Shown here: in pieces, positions 60,160 to 64,000 of the stretch
Layout: each line of letters starts with the position of its first letter
Numbering within the stretch: position 1 is the stretch's first letter
NCBI GenBank assembly: GCA_001595385.3
Contig: LVEI03000001.1
Span: 2,013,501-2,077,500, forward strand
DNA length: 64,000 bases
Source of the DNA: Deltaproteobacteria bacterium GWC2_55_46
Lineage (GTDB): Bacteria > Desulfobacterota > GWC2-55-46
Reading direction: 5' to 3'
Notes under the pieces: model-generated
Told to the model about the DNA's origin: nothing
Database searches by the model: none
The model's input: the letters and a program-made list of their open reading frames with translations, nothing else
Translations under genes and position numbers: made by a program

Positions 60160-60240
60160 GGCAACACCTTTAGGGATAGATAGCAGGCTGTAAAAACAGT
60201 CCTTGACGGACTTATTCCATCCTGTCAGAGGAGGCCGGGG

Positions 60241-60921
60241 CTATTTAGAAGGGGGGTCCTTTGAAAAGCGGATATCCCCTATGAACGACTCCGCGGAGCT
60301 TTTCGTGTCATCCGAGTCTATCATGATAGACAAGCTCCCGACTGAAGGGGGCTCGTCGTTGAAAAGTCTCCTGTAATCCTCGTAGACGTTCCTGGTCTCA
60401 AGGACCCACTTGCCGGCCTCTGCCGTACCGCTTTTGAGGACGATGTACCTGGTGTTATCTGACTTCGTGCTCCTGATATGAAGCCCGGCCGGGGCCGTGC
60501 TCTCCCATATATACCCGAGGAGCCTGGAGTTTACCGACTTGGGCCACCTTGGGAAAACGACGTAGACCTGGGCGGCCTGGTCGTCTATGGTCTCCCTGCG
60601 GACGTCAGCGCCTTTTGGAAGGCTTGTGACCTTCCAGCGCCAGCTGAGGTACGGGTATTCCTTCAGATCGAACTTGAGCTCCCTGTACAGGGCCGAAGAG
60701 GTCCCCGAACTCTTTAAGTGTATCGCGGGGCCGAACTCCGCCGATACCACCTTGAAGTCGGCTTTCCCCTTCCATTGCTTGACCTTCCAGCCGTCTGGGG
60801 GGCCCTGGGAGGGCGAGCCGACAGGCACGCCAAGGTCCCTTTGAGTGAGGGCGTTGGCCGATAGCGCCAAAGCAATGATGAATGCCGCGGACGAAAAAAC
60901 CGTGAAAAAGATTGTTCTCAT
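60241..60921 (-). CDS. DUF3047 exported protein
   Basis: A 226-residue protein from ATG 60921; a TTG 33 bases earlier is possible. A signal peptide (about 1-25) precedes a beta-sandwich-like domain with KEYPYLSWRWKVTSLPKGADVRRE, DDQAAQVYVVFPRWP, LGYIWESTAPAG, VVLETRNVYEDYRRLF-like segments and SIMIDSDDTKSSAESFIGDIRF. This pattern matches the DUF3047 family, whose function is unknown but whose fold recalls carbohydrate-binding modules. It lies 81 bases upstream of the AsmA-like gene on the same strand. Confidence 0.82.
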   Translation of the reverse strand: MRTIFFTVFSSAAFIIALALSANALTQRDLGVPVGSPSQGPPDGWKVKQWKGKADFKVVSAEFGPAIHLKSSGTSSALYRELKFDLKEYPYLSWRWKVTSLPKGADVRRETIDDQAAQVYVVFPRWPKSVNSRLLGYIWESTAPAGLHIRSTKSDNTRYIVLKSGTAEAGKWVLETRNVYEDYRRLFNDEPPSVGSLSIMIDSDDTKSSAESFIGDIRFSKDPPSK

Positions 60922-61000
60922 ATAAAGATGCGATATTCCAGAAATATAAGACAAATTATATAGTAGAACGGACCTGCCCGCAAGACAATTGGAGGTGGGT

Positions 61001-62131
61001 CTACAGGCCCGGGATGAGCCTTTTAAGCCAGCCGTTCCTTGGCGAGATAGCGCCTTTCGGGCACATCTCCTGGCAGCAGTAGCACCTTATGCACCTGTTG
61101 TAGTCTATCTCTATCCTTCTTGCCTTGGTCATGACCTCTGCCGGGCATACGCCTACGCATATGCCGCACATGGTGCAGCTCACCGGGTCCACGCCCGGTC
61201 TTGAGGTGAGCGCCTTCCTGAGCGGCCCGTCAAGGAAGCCCGGCAGGAACGAGGCGAAGTTCACGTTCATCTGAGGGGGGAAGACAAAGCCCTTGACCGA
61301 GATCGCGGATAGCTCCTCTCCGAGCGCCTCTACGTCCTGAGGCCTTGACGGAAGCCCGCGCCTTTTGGCTGCCTTGAGTACAGGCACGTCGTCATGGCAG
61401 GCCCCAAGTACGCCAGCGGCGGCAGCGTCCATGGCAACGCAATCGGTCCCGGCGAAGACAAGGCCGAGCTCCCTGGGCGTGCCGCTTCCTGGGCCGTTGC
61501 CCTCCATGCCGACTATGGCGTCCATTACAGTAAGCTTCGGAGAGAGGAAGAGGCAGAGGTCAAGGAGCATGTCGGCGAAATGAGCGCTACTAACCCCGGC
61601 TGACAGGTGCCATTGGGGCTTTAGCTTCCCAGGCACGCACCCGAAGAGGTTCTTTACCGCCATCGTAAGATACATCTGGGCGTGGGTCTTGAGCTTTGGG
61701 ACGTTTACTATGCCGTCGCACTCCAAGGCTTCGCTTGCCACATCCAGCCTTTTGAAGGTATGGCCGCCAGGGTTGGCGGCTATGGTAAGGGTCTTAAGCT
61801 CTATTACCTCTACCCCAAGCTCGCGGCAGGCCGAGAGGATCCCGCTTTTTTCAGCGGCCCCCCTCGCGGTGCCGAAGCCGGGGCTGTCGCCGACGACCGG
61901 CGTGGCCCCGGCCTCCTTTATAAGTATGAGCACGGCCCTTACCACCTCAGGGTGGGTCGTCACCGCCGCCTCCGGCGGCTTGGCGGCAAGGAGGTTTGGC
62001 TTGACCAGTATCCGCTCGCCGCGCTTAACCAGGCCCGCGATGCCTCCGAGAAGGGTTACGGCTTCGGTAACGGATGCCTCTACCGAAGCTCTTTCATATG
62101 AACGGCATCTTTTGATTGCGACCCTGGACAC
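61001..62131 (-). CDS. DUF362 iron-sulfur protein with C-terminal 2x[4Fe-4S] ferredoxin domain
   Basis: A 376-residue protein. The N-terminal DUF362 domain (about 1-290) includes ILVKPNLLAAKPPEAAVTTHPEVV, VGDSPGFGT and VNVPKLKTHAQMYLTMAVKNLFGCVPG. The C-terminus holds two ferredoxin clusters: CTMCGICVGVCP (about 318-329) and CIRCYCCQEMCP (about 347-358). The family's biochemical role is unsettled, though some members are linked to redox or cofactor chemistry. No signal peptide or membrane segment. It is monocistronic by spacing from both neighbours. Confidence 0.9.
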   Translation of the reverse strand: MSRVAIKRCRSYERASVEASVTEAVTLLGGIAGLVKRGERILVKPNLLAAKPPEAAVTTHPEVVRAVLILIKEAGATPVVGDSPGFGTARGAAEKSGILSACRELGVEVIELKTLTIAANPGGHTFKRLDVASEALECDGIVNVPKLKTHAQMYLTMAVKNLFGCVPGKLKPQWHLSAGVSSAHFADMLLDLCLFLSPKLTVMDAIVGMEGNGPGSGTPRELGLVFAGTDCVAMDAAAAGVLGACHDDVPVLKAAKRRGLPSRPQDVEALGEELSAISVKGFVFPPQMNVNFASFLPGFLDGPLRKALTSRPGVDPVSCTMCGICVGVCPAEVMTKARRIEIDYNRCIRCYCCQEMCPKGAISPRNGWLKRLIPGL

Positions 62132-62227
62132 AAAAGTCCTTCCATAAGAATGGCATGGCGGCCGTTATAAACGGCCAGATATCATTATGTCATGATGTTT
62201 GGGATTTTTCCAGAATGAGTGGGGAAT

Positions 62228-63184
62228 TCAGGCTTCGACGGGTCCGGAGTCCTCGAAAACGGTCACCCGGTCCCTGCCCGCTGTCTTGGATGCGTACAGG
62301 GCCTTGTCCGCGGCCCGCGTAAGCTCGTCTATCGTGATTATCCTGTCCTGGGGGTACAGTGCCAGCCCGGCGCTTACGGTTATACTTATCCCGGGGGCTA
62401 CCGAGGAGAAGTCGTATTCCTTCACAAGCTTCCTGAACCTCTCAGCCGCCAGGAGAGCGCTTTGCGAGTCGGTGTTAAAAAGGCATATTATGAACTCTTC
62501 CCCGCCGAACCGGGCAAGGAGCTCTCCCCCTCTTTTGCAGGAGTTGAAGAGGGCGCCGATCTCTTTCAATATCTCGTCCCCGGCGGCATGGCCGCAGGTG
62601 TCGTTTACCTTCTTGAAGTGGTCTATGTCGAGCAGGAGGCAGGCTATCTTGAACCCGTGGCGGAGCCCCAGCGCCATCTGCGTCTTGACCGACTCGAAGA
62701 AGTGGCGCCTGTTGTTGAGGCCCGTAAGCTCGTCCGTTACGGCGAGCTTTTCAAGGAGCGCGTTCTTCTCCTTCAACTCCTCCATGAGCCCCTTCATCCT
62801 GAGGAGCGACTTTACCCTTGCTACCAGCTCCTCGTTATCAAAGGGCTTTATGAGGAAGTCGCTCGCCCCGAGATTGAAGCCCGCGAGTTTTTTCTTGAGG
62901 GAGTCCTTCGTCCCTGAGATGAGGATTATGGGGATATCCCTGCCGTCTTCCATGGCGCGGATGGTAGAGATGAACCTGTAGCCGTTTATGCTCGGCATCT
63001 CTATATCCGTGATTATGAAACCGGGTTTATCCTCGACGAAGGACTTTATGGCGGCAAGGCCGTCTTCCGCCTCTATGAAAGATGAGAAGATATCCTTGAG
63101 GGCAGCACGTATGGCTGCCCTGGCCTGGCTTGAATCATCGACCAGCAGGACTTTTTCGTGAGCATGGTTGCTCGTCAGCATCAT
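62228..63184 (-). CDS. Response regulator with GGDEF diguanylate cyclase domain (PleD-like)
   Basis: A 318-residue protein. The receiver (about 10-128) has the acidic pair VDDS, phospho-acceptor ITDIEMPSINGY, and IKPFDNEE with the conserved lysine. The GGDEF domain (about 150-310) has LTGLNNRRHFFE, DIDHFKKVNDTCGHAAGDEIL and active-site GGEEF within LARFGGEEFIICL. The allosteric I-site position reads RGGE instead of RxxD, so product inhibition may be weakened. It should make c-di-GMP under phospho-control, opposed by the HD-GYP protein at 20.7 kb. Confidence 0.93.
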   Translation of the reverse strand: MMLTSNHAHEKVLLVDDSSQARAAIRAALKDIFSSFIEAEDGLAAIKSFVEDKPGFIITDIEMPSINGYRFISTIRAMEDGRDIPIILISGTKDSLKKKLAGFNLGASDFLIKPFDNEELVARVKSLLRMKGLMEELKEKNALLEKLAVTDELTGLNNRRHFFESVKTQMALGLRHGFKIACLLLDIDHFKKVNDTCGHAAGDEILKEIGALFNSCKRGGELLARFGGEEFIICLFNTDSQSALLAAERFRKLVKEYDFSSVAPGISITVSAGLALYPQDRIITIDELTRAADKALYASKTAGRDRVTVFEDSGPVEA

Positions 63185-63242
63185 CTTTTATCGACAGAGC
63201 GTAGTAAGAACTTGAAGAAAAAAGAGCGGTGGGGGGTGCGTC

Positions 63243-64000
63243 TTACCTGAGGGCGTCGAGCCTTTTCTTCGCGAGGTCGGCCTCAGTGGTATTGGGGTAC
63301 TTTTTCACGACGTCACGCAGGAGCACCCTGGCCTCTTTTTTGGCTCCTATCTTTTCAAAGGCGAAGCCCTGCTTCAGAAGCGACGCAGGGATCTTCTCGC
63401 TCTCAGGGTACTTCTTTACGGCCTTGTCGAATTCGAGTATCGCCATCTCCCAGTCGCCCTTGGCGTAATATATCTCCCCGAGCCAGTACTGGGCGTTGCC
63501 GGCGTATTTGTGCTCCGGGTAAGAGGAAAGGAACTTCTGGAAGGTCTCTACGGCCTTGGGGTATTCTTTTGAGGCTGTCTCCTTATAGCCCTTTTGATAG
63601 AGGGTCTCGGCCTCTCCGGGCCTTGTCTGCTTTTCATCGTTTGCTTTCGGCGCGGGCTCCCTCGCCTCTGTCAGCGCCTTTTCAAGCTGAGTGGCCTTCC
63701 TGTCAAGGGCCGCAACAGTTTCCATGACCTCGGCGTAAGTCTTGTCGTTATTCCGGAAGGAGGCCTCAAAGGAGGCGAGCCTGTCCTGGACCGACCTGAC
63801 CGAAGACTCGATCGAGGCGAGCTTCTGGTTAAGCGCCGCCGAGTCCTCCCCGGCGGCGCCGAGAGCGTCCATCATCTTTTCCCGGTCGTGGGCGCCTTCC
63901 TCGATATTGCCGTTGACCACGGACAACTCATTGCGTAGCTTGTCGAGGCCCAGGTTCGCGTCAGCCAGGCTCCTCTTGAGCACGTCAAGTTCTTCCCTGA
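63243..64000 (-). CDS. cpoB: Tol-Pal system protein YbgF/CpoB (5' end beyond window)
   Basis: Partial: the frame remains open to the right edge, so the signal peptide and start are outside; the GTG at 63983 is not taken as the start. A coiled-coil region (LRNELSVV, LASIESSVRSVQDRLASFEAS) is followed by a linker rich in Glu/Lys/Pro and a C-terminal TPR domain with YQKGYKETASKEYPKAVETF, YPEHKYAGNAQYWLGEIYYAKGDW and YPNTTEADLAKKRLDAL. This is typical CpoB/YbgF, the periplasmic TPR protein coordinating the Tol-Pal system with peptidoglycan synthesis. tol-pal genes would be expected just upstream. Confidence 0.88.
   Translation of the reverse strand, partial: REELDVLKRSLADANLGLDKLRNELSVVNGNIEEGAHDREKMMDALGAAGEDSAALNQKLASIESSVRSVQDRLASFEASFRNNDKTYAEVMETVAALDRKATQLEKALTEAREPAPKANDEKQTRPGEAETLYQKGYKETASKEYPKAVETFQKFLSSYPEHKYAGNAQYWLGEIYYAKGDWEMAILEFDKAVKKYPESEKIPASLLKQGFAFEKIGAKKEARVLLRDVVKKYPNTTEADLAKKRLDALR

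Overview
This window is a gene-dense stretch (GC-rich, roughly 58% by eye; Arg mostly AGG, Ile often ATA) of a Gram-negative bacterial chromosome. Gram-negative character is indicated by a Tol-Pal accessory protein, an AsmA-type envelope protein, an outer-membrane barrel and a PEP-CTERM exported protein. A two-gene SdhB/CCG-domain succinate dehydrogenase pair, a nearly full set of anaerobic (cbi-type) corrin genes and abundant two-component and cyclic-dinucleotide proteins suggest an anaerobe or facultative organism of the Desulfobacterota (deltaproteobacteria)/Nitrospirota grade. I cannot name a genus. I saw no phage, integrase, transposase, tRNA, rRNA or CRISPR array.

Layout. 1-5.1 kb: sdhB plus an SdhE-like subunit, a PEBP-family protein, a lipid-kinase homologue and a GH15-like enzyme. 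5.1-7.5 kb: a CDF metal exporter, then an ArsR-controlled operon (ArsR, a 47-residue CxCxC peptide, a CopD-like membrane protein) and a DJ-1 protein. 7.7-9.5 kb: a thioredoxin-fold DUF255 protein, followed by a GTCATTGCG-type repeat. 9.7-16 kb, minus strand: an osmoadaptation locus with glucosyl-3-phosphoglycerate synthase, MscS, an MscS-like TM protein, a second glycosyltransferase, a sugar-phosphoglycerate phosphatase and a Ca/cation antiporter. 16-31 kb: housekeeping and signalling genes (amidase, RNase PH, RdgB, cold-shock protein, citrate synthase, ChaN, REC-HD-GYP, M23 peptidase, acetate kinase, Ogt), then a peroxide-response operon (PerR, peroxiredoxin, RCKP rubredoxin-like peptide, sigma-70 factor) and a TrmJ-DacZ-type diadenylate cyclase pair.

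31-45 kb: a cobalamin riboswitch followed by a long co-directional cobalt/B12 run. It contains a CbiX-CbiC fusion, CbiMQO, an outer-membrane barrel, CbtB with a partner membrane protein, CbiD, CbiET, CbiL, CbiF, a VanZ-like protein, a creatininase-family protein, CbiG, CbiH and DeoB, and ends at a terminator. All corrin-ring steps from sirohydrochlorin to the CbiC product are present except CbiJ/CobK. 45-47 kb: an XRE-HTH protein fused to a PilZ domain, followed by a PAS histidine kinase. 47-50.7 kb: a candidate Moco riboswitch with terminator ahead of modABC, then a CDF transporter. 51-55 kb: a LonB-like protease, QueE and a cytochrome c biogenesis protein preceded by a strong attenuator-like hairpin. 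55-64 kb, minus strand: a PEP-CTERM protein with a sigma-54 promoter and upstream palindromes, a methyltransferase, AsmA, DUF3047, DUF362-ferredoxin, REC-GGDEF and YbgF/CpoB (cut by the window edge).

Five copies of a roughly 150-bp intergenic repeat with inverted ends (one truncated, one with a deleted core) are scattered over the window, all in the same orientation. Coordinates of RNA elements are by eye; all family assignments come from recognising motifs, not from searches.
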